The position numbers and the translations under genes were made by a program. From assembly GCF_002812125.1 (NCBI RefSeq), contig NZ_NPDQ01000002.1, positions 62,001 through 126,000 on the forward strand: a DNA stretch of 64,000 nucleotides, given 5' to 3'. Shown here piece by piece: positions 39,362 through 46,808 of the stretch (position 1 is the first letter of the stretch; each line of letters begins with the position of its first letter). This stretch comes from Leptospira brenneri (GTDB taxonomy: Bacteria; Spirochaetota; Leptospiria; Leptospirales; Leptospiraceae). Below the pieces are notes generated by a model, which made no database searches, was not told the origin of the DNA, and was given only the letters and a program-made list of their open reading frames with translations.

Positions 39362-40533
39362 TATGCTTCGAGAATTACTTTTAATTCCTTCGCATTAGAT
39401 GCACATAATGATTGTTTTTCGATGTTTTTTGCCTTCAAGTGGCCACCAGTAAGTCGTTGGCTGACAACACTTGGTCCAAAGTCAATGATTGTGTTAATGG
39501 CGCTGTCATTGAAAATTGGTGCAATCGCCAAATCCCAATAAAGTGGCTCAATGAGAACCATCTTAAAAAGGATGTCACGAAGGTTTCCATCTTTTTGAAG
39601 GTTGTGACCATCATAGATACTGTATACAGGAACTTTTAAATCAGCACCAGTATAAGGAAATGGAACCACAGAAGCATCTTCCGCATTGAATTTATCAAGG
39701 GAAGTTTCCATAAATGGGCAATGGAAAGGTGCAGTTGTTTTTAAATAAACAAATTTGAATTTCTTTTCGTCCATCTCTGCTTTCCATTGTTTACGGAAGG
39801 CAAGAAGAGAAGAAGGAAGCGCCGAAAGAATCATAGAATCAGGAGTGTTATAAAGTGAAATGAAAACCGTATCTTGACCTTTCAGTCCAAGAGAGTCATT
39901 TGTTTTTTTTACTCTTTCTTCTAATTCGTCTTTTGTGTAACCAATGACAGCAACCATTGGCGCTGGATTTTTATCTCCATTGGCTTCGTTTTCTTTGACA
40001 ACTTCTTCAGAAACAACAAAGTTAGGATAAACTTTTTGTCCGTTAAATCCTAGATAGAAAATGAATTTTAGGAAATCAGCATAAGTTTTTAGAAAATCGT
40101 CTCCGTCCTTTCCGAGACCCACGAGTGCTGAAGCAATCACACCTTGGCTATGCCCACTCATTGCACCAGTTGCTGCAATGAGTTCTGCCGTTGGATACCC
40201 ACGTTTGGAAACCAAAACGTAGTTTGCAATTTGAGTCATAAAGATTCCTGGTACAGAAATCGGAGCACGAGCTAAGTAGTCTTCTGAAGGTGCGGCATCT
40301 GGATTTTCGATCCAGGATTTGAAATCAAAGCCTTCATTGAGAAGGGGACTTTTGCCATCACGAGCAGCAATTTCACCAATGGTTTTGAAACTTGTTTCGA
40401 AAAATTCTTTGAGTTCTGGTTCTGCGTATAATTTTACGAGTTCTTTTAAATAAGGTGAACCCTGTCCTCCAAATTGAAGGAAAAATTTTTGTGAATTTTG
40501 GAGGGTAGCAGTAAGGAGTTTGGCCGATGTCAT
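39361..40533 (-). CDS. FabD-like ACP acyltransferase with resemblance to fungal FAS-type AT domains
   Basis: The 390-residue protein has the acyltransferase catalytic motif G-H-S-Q-G-V-I-A (nucleophile Ser near residue 148), the supporting histidine in A-P-F-H-C-P-F-M (near 275) and an N-terminal F-G-G-Q-G-S-P. It is larger than FabD (about 310 residues) and diverges at both ends, where the pattern is more like the AT domain of fungal-type FAS beta. A malonyl- or acetyl-ACP transfer role in fatty acid synthesis is likely. It starts the long minus-strand operon. Confidence 0.78.
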   Translation of the reverse strand: MTSAKLLTATLQNSQKFFLQFGGQGSPYLKELVKLYAEPELKEFFETSFKTIGEIAARDGKSPLLNEGFDFKSWIENPDAAPSEDYLARAPISVPGIFMTQIANYVLVSKRGYPTAELIAATGAMSGHSQGVIASALVGLGKDGDDFLKTYADFLKFIFYLGFNGQKVYPNFVVSEEVVKENEANGDKNPAPMVAVIGYTKDELEERVKKTNDSLGLKGQDTVFISLYNTPDSMILSALPSSLLAFRKQWKAEMDEKKFKFVYLKTTAPFHCPFMETSLDKFNAEDASVVPFPYTGADLKVPVYSIYDGHNLQKDGNLRDILFKMVLIEPLYWDLAIAPIFNDSAINTIIDFGPSVVSQRLTGGHLKAKNIEKQSLCASNAKELKVILEA

Positions 40534-40580
40534 TTAATCTTCCTGAGATATGATTTTTCTGTTACCGTACAGATTTGACC

Positions 40581-40860
40581 TCCTAGAACAAGGAGAAAAT
40601 TCGAGTAAGGAACCTTGGATCGGGGCTGAAATTTGAAAGTAGGTTGTTTTGGTGAGCTCGTTTCGAAGGAAATTCAGTGGATTTGGAAAGTGAGTTTCCA
40701 AAGAAACGGGGTGAAAAAGGTAAGTGGGTTAATTTTTCGCCCCGCTTGGAGAAAGATCGTGAGTGTAAAAGGAAAGTCAGTTACCTTTTACACTGGATTT
40801 CGAGAGAAAGTGCCTCTCCTAAGAAAGCCCCTCACCAAAGTGAGCGACTTTCCAAATCGC
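40581..40860. other. Tandem hairpin array in a gene-free gap
   Basis: Seven stem-loops follow one another: 40581-40594, 40682-40702 (8 bp), 40707-40744 (about 12 bp), 40762-40794 (11 bp, perfect), 40802-40818, 40831-40844 and 40844-40860. Loops repeat GAAAGT/AAGTGAG-like sequence. Short open frames across it on the + strand give arginine/lysine/serine-rich peptides without family features, so I do not call them genes. It could be a structured leader of the acyltransferase operon, a 3' UTR of the small ORF, or an independent RNA. Confidence 0.45.
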
Positions 40861-40873
40861 GTGCGTTTCCAAA

Positions 40874-41080
40874 TTATGCGGCTTTACTTTGTTCGAGATT
40901 GGATTTAATGCGTTCATGATCCAAAGCAAGAAGAACCGTATTCTCAAAATAGGTTGAGAAATCGATTCTGCCCGAAGAATAGTCTTCGTGGAGAAGGGCT
41001 AAAAGAAGATAGAACATAGATCCTCCTGGTGGTTCCGAATCTATCAATGTGACATAATTCGAAAAGTCTTTTTCGTGCAA
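40874..41080 (-). CDS. Small hypothetical protein (68 aa)
   Basis: The reading frame starts with TTG at 41080, seven bases after an AAGG site on the minus strand, and encodes 68 residues with a plausible helical composition (FYLLLALLHED, FENTVLLALDHERI). There is no signal, TM helix or recognised family. It is the only convincing frame in the 660-base gap between the acyltransferase and the symporter gene. It might be cotranscribed with the acyltransferase operon across the hairpin array. Confidence 0.5.
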   Translation of the reverse strand: MHEKDFSNYVTLIDSEPPGGSMFYLLLALLHEDYSSGRIDFSTYFENTVLLALDHERIKSNLEQSKAA

Positions 41081-41195
41081 AGAGTTACCTTGAGTGTCGG
41101 TTGGATCTCAAAATTTTGGAGGAAAATAATTTAGGATAGGTGAGATTCGGGATTTCCTCTTTACAAAGTGCCGTTTTCCCATCACTTACGAGCGT

Positions 41196-42788
41196 ATGTT
41201 TGTATCCCTCGCTCCCATTGATTATTTGATCCTTTTCATTTTTGTTGGGTTTATGGTTGTGATCGGGATCCTCCTAAAGAAGTCCATATCCCAATCTAGT
41301 GATTTTTTGTTAGCCGGTCGAAAGATTCCCAGTTGGATTACAGGGATTGCTTTTATCTCTGCCAATATTTCTGCCCTTGAATTGTTAGGGATGAGTGCGA
41401 GTGGTGCGGAATATGGATTTTTGACCTTCCATTTTTATTACTTAGGTGCGATTCCCGGTATGATTTTTCTTGGGATCTTTATGATGCCATTTTATTATTC
41501 TTCAAAAATCAGAAGTGTCCCAGAATACCTGCGTTATCGATTCAATAGGCCCGCTCATTTAGTGAATTCAATCATTACTTTAGTATCCTTAGCACTTGGG
41601 TCAGGGATTTATCTTTATTCTTTGTCTTTGGTATTTGAAACTATGTTTGGTTGGAATCCACATGTTTCGATTCTTTTTAGTGCCTGTATTGTTTTGGTTT
41701 ATACATACTTCGGTGGACTCAGTTCCTCTATCTATACAGAGGTAATGCAATTTTTCCTAACAGTTCTCGGACTTTTCCCACTAGTAATTATCGGATTAAT
41801 GAAGTTAGGTGGTTGGGATGGTTTGATGAGAAAAATTCCAGACTCTCATAAACATATGTGGGTAGGGTTGCCGGGAGGACAAAATGAATTGGGTTGGGAT
41901 CTACTGAGTGTGACCGTTGGATTAGGATTTGTATTGTCTTTTTCGTATTGGACTTGTGGATTCGCGGAAGTACAAAGAGCGATGGCCGCAAAGGACTATA
42001 GATCAGCCAGAAGGACTCCTCTTATCGGAGCTATGTTCAAATTGTTTTTACCATTTTTGACCGTGATACCAGGATTAATTGCTCTCACCGAATTTTCAAA
42101 GGAGATGAATGGAGAATACAATAAAAGTTTTTTGATATTACTTAAGAATTTTTATCCTTCTGGGATGTTAGGTCTTGGAACCACTGCATTACTAGCAGCC
42201 TTTATGGCAGGTATGTCCAGTTCCATCACAGCAATGAATACTATCTTCACTTACGATATTTATCAAACTTATATCAACCAAAATAAAGAAGATAAAGATT
42301 ATCTAAGGATTGGAAAACTTTGTACAATGTTTACCGTGTTGTTTGCAATTTTCTCTTCTTATATTGCAATGCAGTTTGAGAATATAATGAATTACATCCA
42401 ATTGTTATTCTCCTTTTTTAATGCTCCTTTGATTGCTATATTTTTACTTGGAATGTTTTGGAAACGAGCTTCTGGTTGGAGTGGTTTTTATGGAATGTTA
42501 CTCGGAACAGGGAGCGGACTGGTTCATTTTATCCTATATTCATTAGGAATTTTATATTACAAATCGGATATGGTTTCCAATTTTTATGGGGCCATTGTTT
42601 CTGGTTTGGTTTGTTTTTCTACTATGGTCGTTGTTAGTTTGATAGAAAAAGAAGATCCCCGGAGAGACTTACATGGGCTCGTTTATTCAGATAGGGATAA
42701 AACAAATTCATTTTGGGATCCAAGAATTTTAGCCTGGGGAGTTGGACTTATTGTCCTTCTTGCCGGCTTTAATATCATTTTTGCATAA
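41196..42788 (+). CDS. SSS-family sodium:solute symporter
   Basis: The 530-residue protein has about 13 TM helices and SSS-family signatures: an early F-L-L-A-G-R-K-I-P-S-W-I-T-G, the segment F-I-S-A-N-I-S-A-L-E-L-L-G, SVPEYLRYRFNRP and a mid-sequence GMSSSITAMNTIFTYDIYQ. These suggest sodium-coupled uptake of a sugar or similar organic solute (SGLT/SglT-like). The substrate is not determined. The gene stands alone. Confidence 0.92.
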   Translation: MFVSLAPIDYLILFIFVGFMVVIGILLKKSISQSSDFLLAGRKIPSWITGIAFISANISALELLGMSASGAEYGFLTFHFYYLGAIPGMIFLGIFMMPFYYSSKIRSVPEYLRYRFNRPAHLVNSIITLVSLALGSGIYLYSLSLVFETMFGWNPHVSILFSACIVLVYTYFGGLSSSIYTEVMQFFLTVLGLFPLVIIGLMKLGGWDGLMRKIPDSHKHMWVGLPGGQNELGWDLLSVTVGLGFVLSFSYWTCGFAEVQRAMAAKDYRSARRTPLIGAMFKLFLPFLTVIPGLIALTEFSKEMNGEYNKSFLILLKNFYPSGMLGLGTTALLAAFMAGMSSSITAMNTIFTYDIYQTYINQNKEDKDYLRIGKLCTMFTVLFAIFSSYIAMQFENIMNYIQLLFSFFNAPLIAIFLLGMFWKRASGWSGFYGMLLGTGSGLVHFILYSLGILYYKSDMVSNFYGAIVSGLVCFSTMVVVSLIEKEDPRRDLHGLVYSDRDKTNSFWDPRILAWGVGLIVLLAGFNIIFA

Positions 42789-42840
42789 AGATTTATACGT
42801 ACGTAATAAAATAGTAATTGAATGAGAGTTTAATTATCTT

Positions 42841-43179
42841 ATGTTTGTTGCAATATACACTAAGACCATGAAACCAAATCATTATACAGAAATTCCAGCC
42901 ACATTCGAAGTTCTATTGGAACATCTAAAGGATTATGATTCGAAAAAACACATCAGTGCTCGGGGAATCATGTTTTACCATCCTTATGACATTGAAGTGC
43001 CTTCGATATTAAAAATATCATTGAAGATGATCTCTATGACAGGTTCCGTTGATTTCCTCGTGAAAACCTTAAAGAGCGAAAAAGTAGGTAGTGAACCCTT
43101 GTATGAAATTCATTGTAATTTTTATGACACAAATGCTGAAAAAGAAGACGAGGTATTAAGTTTTATCAGCAGTTACTAA
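42841..43179 (+). CDS. Hypothetical protein (112 aa)
   Basis: The 112-residue protein has mixed alpha/beta composition, no signal sequence and no motif I recognise. It starts 52 bases after the symporter gene and converges with the M23 lipoprotein gene after 20 bases. Its ATG lacks an obvious strong ribosome site. Length and composition support a real gene, but the function is unknown. Confidence 0.6.
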   Translation: MFVAIYTKTMKPNHYTEIPATFEVLLEHLKDYDSKKHISARGIMFYHPYDIEVPSILKISLKMISMTGSVDFLVKTLKSEKVGSEPLYEIHCNFYDTNAEKEDEVLSFISSY

Positions 43180-43199
43180 TTTTTCGAAAAATATAAAAT

Positions 43200-43967
43200 T
43201 TAAAGTGTTCCACCCTTTTCGATTAGAAACTGAAAACTTTCCTCAGAAAAGGACTTTTCTTTCGGTCCGTATTGCATAAGCCATCTGGTTGGTGGTAAAA
43301 AACCTTCGGTTTTGAGAGCATATCCTCCACCTAACGGAGCACCAATAGCAGATCGAAGTTCAAAATGTAAATGTGCCGGGTAACTTCCTCCCGCATCTCC
43401 AATGGTTCCAATCCATTCCGTTTTTTTAACCAACTGTCCTGGTTCTACATCGATTGTATGTAAGTGGGCATAGACCGTTTCTAAAAACCAAAAGTCTCCA
43501 TTACCTACATTATGGTAGTGGACAATGCGAACCACTTTCCCCCAACCGCCACCATAGTCAGCAATTTCCGAAACCACCCCATTCCCAAAACTATACACAG
43601 GTGCCGCAAAATCACTATCTCCACCAGTGACAGAATTCCAATCCTCTCCAAGATGTTTCCTACCTCCAAACTTTCCATTCTCCGCACCAAATTTTTGAGC
43701 TAAGTAATAACCTTCTGCATACTTTCCCCCAACAGGAAATTCAAAGTCGGTAGCTTGGAAAGAGGGATAACGTTTTAAAATGGGATAAGGGTCTGTAGTG
43801 CGAACTTCGCCAGAAGATTCCATCCAACCAAAGAGTGGGTTTCCTTGGTAGGAGTAACCTTTAGAAACACAACCTGTCCCGAGTAGAGAAAGACAGGTTG
43901 TGAAAAGGAAGGAAAAAAATAGGTTATTTGCGCACCAATTTCTTTTTAGAAGATTTTGAAGATTCAT
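43200..43967 (-). CDS. M23-family peptidase, lipoprotein
   Basis: From ATG 43967 the protein has 255 residues, a signal sequence with lipobox L-L-G-T-G-C, and an M23 domain. Zinc ligands are visible in K-H-L-G-E-D-W-N and A-H-L-H-F-E-L, so it may be catalytically active. The start overlaps the 3' end of the monooxygenase gene by 44 bases. The longer frame from 44045 would overlap more and put a basic stretch before the signal peptide. It probably works on the cell wall from the outer membrane. Confidence 0.85.
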   Translation of the reverse strand: MNLQNLLKRNWCANNLFFSFLFTTCLSLLGTGCVSKGYSYQGNPLFGWMESSGEVRTTDPYPILKRYPSFQATDFEFPVGGKYAEGYYLAQKFGAENGKFGGRKHLGEDWNSVTGGDSDFAAPVYSFGNGVVSEIADYGGGWGKVVRIVHYHNVGNGDFWFLETVYAHLHTIDVEPGQLVKKTEWIGTIGDAGGSYPAHLHFELRSAIGAPLGGGYALKTEGFLPPTRWLMQYGPKEKSFSEESFQFLIEKGGTL

Positions 43968-45342
43968 GAGAGCCTTCCGAAAGAAATCCCGCCTGCGCTT
44001 TGATTGGCAATTGGTTTCCGAGTTTTGCCGCTCTTTTTTTACCATTTGTCATTTCTTCTTTCATATCATAAATAAAGGAATCGTAATCTACTTGGATGGT
44101 ATGGCGTGTACTACTTACATACCTCTTTTTCATCTTTTTTTGATCTTCTTCAATGAATTTTTCCATATCTTCTTTAGAAGGCAGTTCATAATTCCCAGTA
44201 AGATACTGAGCAATCCATTTTCCTTGGCATTCTGCTAGTGGCATAATGGCACCTAACGGCTGCATAAGACCTACAAAAAACAAATCATTCATCCCTGGTT
44301 TGATCATTTTGTAGTAAAGAGGAATATAATTATTAGGTGCTGATAAAAAGTCTTCATCAAAGAAAGGAAACTTAATATTGTATCCAGTGCAGTAAATCAG
44401 AACATCTGCATCCTCTTCTGTTCCATCAGCAAAAGCGATTTTTTTACCTTTGAGTTCTGTGATTACTGGTTTGGGTTTGATATCACCACGTCCGAGTCTT
44501 ACGAGTAAGTCTTGTGAAATCGTTGGGTGAGCAGACCCAAATTTATGATCAGGTTTTGGTAATCCAAAGTCTTCCATTTTTCCTACACCGAATCGAATGA
44601 GAAGATGAGCGAGTGTTTGTTGGATAAAAAATGGAACCCAATGAGGTGTATATTCTGTTAATTTGTCTAGAGGTTTTCCAAAAAGATAGTTAGGGATGAC
44701 ATAAGCACCACGTCTTGCAGATAAAAAAACTTTTTTAGCAACACCGGGTCTCGATAATTCAACGGAGATATCCATCGCACTATTTCCCATTCCCAGAACG
44801 ACGACATTTTTTCCTTCGCAGTTAACGGGTGTTCTTGGGTCAACATAGGAGTGAGAATGCATCACTTGGCCAGAAAATTTTCCAGGAAAAGCCGGATCCG
44901 GCCAACGTTCGCTCCAGTGGTGGCCATTGGCAACAACTAACACATCGTAGTATTTGATAGGTCCTTTTTCAGGAGTAATTTTCCAAATTCCATTTTCTGT
45001 TTTCTCTGCTTTTTTGATTCCATTTTTGAATTGGATATGTTTACGGAGACCATAGTGATCCACATAAGATAAAAAATAATTTTGAATGGGTTCGTGGTTT
45101 GGGTAATCAGGATAGTTTGTTGGCATCGGGTAGTCGCGATATTCCATCCGATCCCGATGTGTATTGATATGTAGGGACTTGTAAATATTACTTAATCCAT
45201 TGTCGTTTTTATATCGCCAGTTACCACCAACATCACTTCCTTTTTCGTAACAATCGAAGGGAATCCCATGTTCCTTCAATGATTTAATGACTGTTATGCC
45301 AGAAGATCCAGCGCCAATTACACAAACTTTGGGAAGTGCCAT
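43924..45342 (-). CDS. Flavin-containing monooxygenase
   Basis: The 472-residue protein has the FAD motif G-A-G-S-S-G-I (9-15), the FMO fingerprint F-S-G-Q-V-M-H-S-H-S-Y near 154-164 and the NADPH motif G-M-G-N-S-A-M-D near 180. The later C-T-G-Y segment is also present. It would oxygenate a soft nucleophile or ketone substrate (FMO or Baeyer-Villiger type). Sequence cannot choose between these. A lysine-rich tail ends the protein and overlaps the M23 gene start. Confidence 0.9.
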   Translation of the reverse strand: MALPKVCVIGAGSSGITVIKSLKEHGIPFDCYEKGSDVGGNWRYKNDNGLSNIYKSLHINTHRDRMEYRDYPMPTNYPDYPNHEPIQNYFLSYVDHYGLRKHIQFKNGIKKAEKTENGIWKITPEKGPIKYYDVLVVANGHHWSERWPDPAFPGKFSGQVMHSHSYVDPRTPVNCEGKNVVVLGMGNSAMDISVELSRPGVAKKVFLSARRGAYVIPNYLFGKPLDKLTEYTPHWVPFFIQQTLAHLLIRFGVGKMEDFGLPKPDHKFGSAHPTISQDLLVRLGRGDIKPKPVITELKGKKIAFADGTEEDADVLIYCTGYNIKFPFFDEDFLSAPNNYIPLYYKMIKPGMNDLFFVGLMQPLGAIMPLAECQGKWIAQYLTGNYELPSKEDMEKFIEEDQKKMKKRYVSSTRHTIQVDYDSFIYDMKEEMTNGKKRAAKLGNQLPIKAQAGFLSEGSHESSKSSKKKLVRK

Positions 45343-45396
45343 AGTATTTCTCTCAAAACTAAAAGATAGGTTCAGAGAGAGAATGTATGAAAAGAG

Positions 45397-45446
45397 AACG
45401 GCGTTTTCAAGAATTTTTTAACAATTCTAAGAAAAAAAACGCCGTT
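45397..45446 (-). terminator. Large hairpin, probable terminator of the thioredoxin operon
   Basis: AACGGCGTTTT (45397-45407) pairs perfectly with AAAACGCCGTT (45436-45446), and AGAATT/AATTCT (45410-45415/45423-45428) pair inside. It lies just after the stop of the minus-strand exported protein gene and before the monooxygenase start. Confidence 0.65.
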
Positions 45447-45464
45447 TTGACACAGTTTTTCGCG

Positions 45465-46061
45465 TTAGCGACCGGTTTTGTTCGGCTTTTCTTGGGTTTC
45501 GATAAAACTACGAATTTCTGATTCTGAACTAGAGATTTGGATCTTGGAAATTTTCCCTTCTTTCAACTGGATAAGGGTTACGGATCCTTTCGTTCTTGGG
45601 TAAGGATCTGCCAGTTTTTCTTCTCTCACCAAACGAAGAGTATACGGATAAGATTTCATTTTTGGTAAAGCCACAAATTTAGAAATGAGTGAAGGCATTC
45701 TGTGGATATCGGACACTAACACGGCCTGTTTGGATTCTAAATAACCTTTCCCTTCCTTTTCTAAAATAGGGTGGATGATTTTACTCGCATCCATATCAGA
45801 AATAAACAAAACCTTTGTTGTTTCCATTGGAATGGGACTTGGTTCTTCCCATTGGTTTGTGTAATTGATTTCTGGAAGTGTATTGCCTGGAACTAAAACT
45901 GTTGTTGTTGGTTCTTCTGCATAGAGTGTTAGAGCAGAAGATAAAACCAAAAGGATGATTAGGGAGTGGAGCGTAGTTTTCAATTTTAGAAATGGTTTTT
46001 TATTTGTTTGTTGGTTGTTTGATGGGTGCATACTTTTTGTTTGATTGTGAATCACAAACAT
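45465..46061 (-). CDS. Hypothetical exported protein
   Basis: The 198-residue protein has a basic N-terminus and a hydrophobic signal segment (about 30-47, ending L-Y-A-E). The mature part is a small alpha/beta domain with strands such as KVLFISDMD, QAVLVSDI and YPYTLRLV. This resembles a thioredoxin-like or Rossmann-type layout but lacks a CxxC pair, so I do not assign a family. It starts five bases after the CxxC thioredoxin gene and is likely its partner. The true start may be an ATG further in, since the first 30 residues are polar. Confidence 0.65.
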   Translation of the reverse strand: MFVIHNQTKSMHPSNNQQTNKKPFLKLKTTLHSLIILLVLSSALTLYAEEPTTTVLVPGNTLPEINYTNQWEEPSPIPMETTKVLFISDMDASKIIHPILEKEGKGYLESKQAVLVSDIHRMPSLISKFVALPKMKSYPYTLRLVREEKLADPYPRTKGSVTLIQLKEGKISKIQISSSESEIRSFIETQEKPNKTGR

Positions 46062-46065
46062 TCTC

Positions 46066-46512
46066 CTAAAGACGGTATAAATATTCTAAAACTTGTTCTT
46101 TTGTCATCTTACTCGCGTTAGAGAATTCTCCTCCTTTTGTTGAGGTAAGAATTTTTCCTGAAGGATCTAAGACAACAAGAGCAGGAATTCCATTTTGGAT
46201 AGGGTTCCCTAGTTTATCATTTAGACTTAAATTTTTATCAAAGCGACCCACATCCACTTTGAAGAGGATAAAATTTTCTTTGAGTAGTGCTTTTGGTTCT
46301 GGTTCCTCAAAGATTCCATCTAATGCCTTGCAGTCGGGACACCAATCGGCACCAAAAACAACGATGAGTTTTCGGTTGGAGTCTTTCGCGAAGGTCAGGC
46401 TTTCTTCCAACTGAGAAAATATTATGTCACTTTGTTTGGAGCAGTAAGAAAGGGTGGTGAATGAGAATCCAAAAATAAGGAGGGAGAGGAGAAATTGAAA
46501 CTTACGTTCCAT
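46066..46512 (-). CDS. Thioredoxin-like exported protein
   Basis: From ATG 46512 the protein has 148 residues. A hydrophobic signal ends near a lipobox-like L-S-Y-C, and a thioredoxin fold follows with the redox motif G-A-D-W-C-P-D-C-K (W-C-P-D-C), a cis-proline-type G-I-P-A-L-V-V-L and a final helix. It likely acts in envelope thiol reduction. A longer frame from 46539 would run through the terminator hairpin of the small upstream gene. The gene for the second exported protein follows after four bases. Confidence 0.82.
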   Translation of the reverse strand: MERKFQFLLSLLIFGFSFTTLSYCSKQSDIIFSQLEESLTFAKDSNRKLIVVFGADWCPDCKALDGIFEEPEPKALLKENFILFKVDVGRFDKNLSLNDKLGNPIQNGIPALVVLDPSGKILTSTKGGEFSNASKMTKEQVLEYLYRL

Positions 46513-46537
46513 AAAAAAAGCGGAAGGATTCTTCCGC
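46513..46537 (-). terminator. Rho-independent terminator overlapping the thioredoxin-like gene start
   Basis: On the minus strand a seven-pair GCGGAAG/CTTCCGC stem with a four-base loop is followed by seven T residues. It lies six bases after the stop of the 49-residue ORF. Its T-tract ends exactly at the thioredoxin-like ATG, so it may act as an attenuator for that gene. Confidence 0.75.
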
Positions 46538-46542
46538 ATATC

Positions 46543-46692
46543 TTACTTCTTTGCGATTTCTTTAAGGATTTCTTGTCTTTTTTTATCTTTCTCAATATGG
46601 GAAAGAGACAACCAATCGCGTTTCAATTGTTTTTCTGAAACACCTTTGAAGGTTGCATATTTGCCGAGGATTTTTGCTGTTTTTGCGTTCAT
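46543..46692 (-). CDS. Small basic protein (49 aa)
   Basis: A 49-codon frame runs on the minus strand from ATG 46692 to TAA 46543. It encodes a lysine-rich, helical peptide (M-N-A-K-T-A-K-I-L-G at the start, ILKEIAKK at the end) and is followed at once by a good terminator. This supports a real short transcript unit. An AAAGGAGAGG site lies about 19 bases upstream of the ATG, so an upstream non-ATG start is possible. I recognise no family. Confidence 0.6.
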   Translation of the reverse strand: MNAKTAKILGKYATFKGVSEKQLKRDWLSLSHIEKDKKRQEILKEIAKK

Positions 46693-46808
46693 GCCAACCA
46701 GATTCTTTTGCCTCTCCTTTCTGTCAATGCGAACCTTGGTTGCTGTTTCATCCTTGACCCCTAAACTCTTTACGAAACATAGTAAAGTGCAAGAAATCCA
46801 AAGACCCT

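Noticed and set aside
40633..40919. Open frames of 80-91 codons on the + strand in the gap before the symporter
   Set aside because: The peptides are arginine/lysine/serine-rich without family features, and they are explained better by the hairpin array.
43967..44045. Longer start for the M23 lipoprotein at 44045
   Set aside because: It would place a very basic stretch before the signal peptide and overlap the monooxygenase gene by 122 bases.
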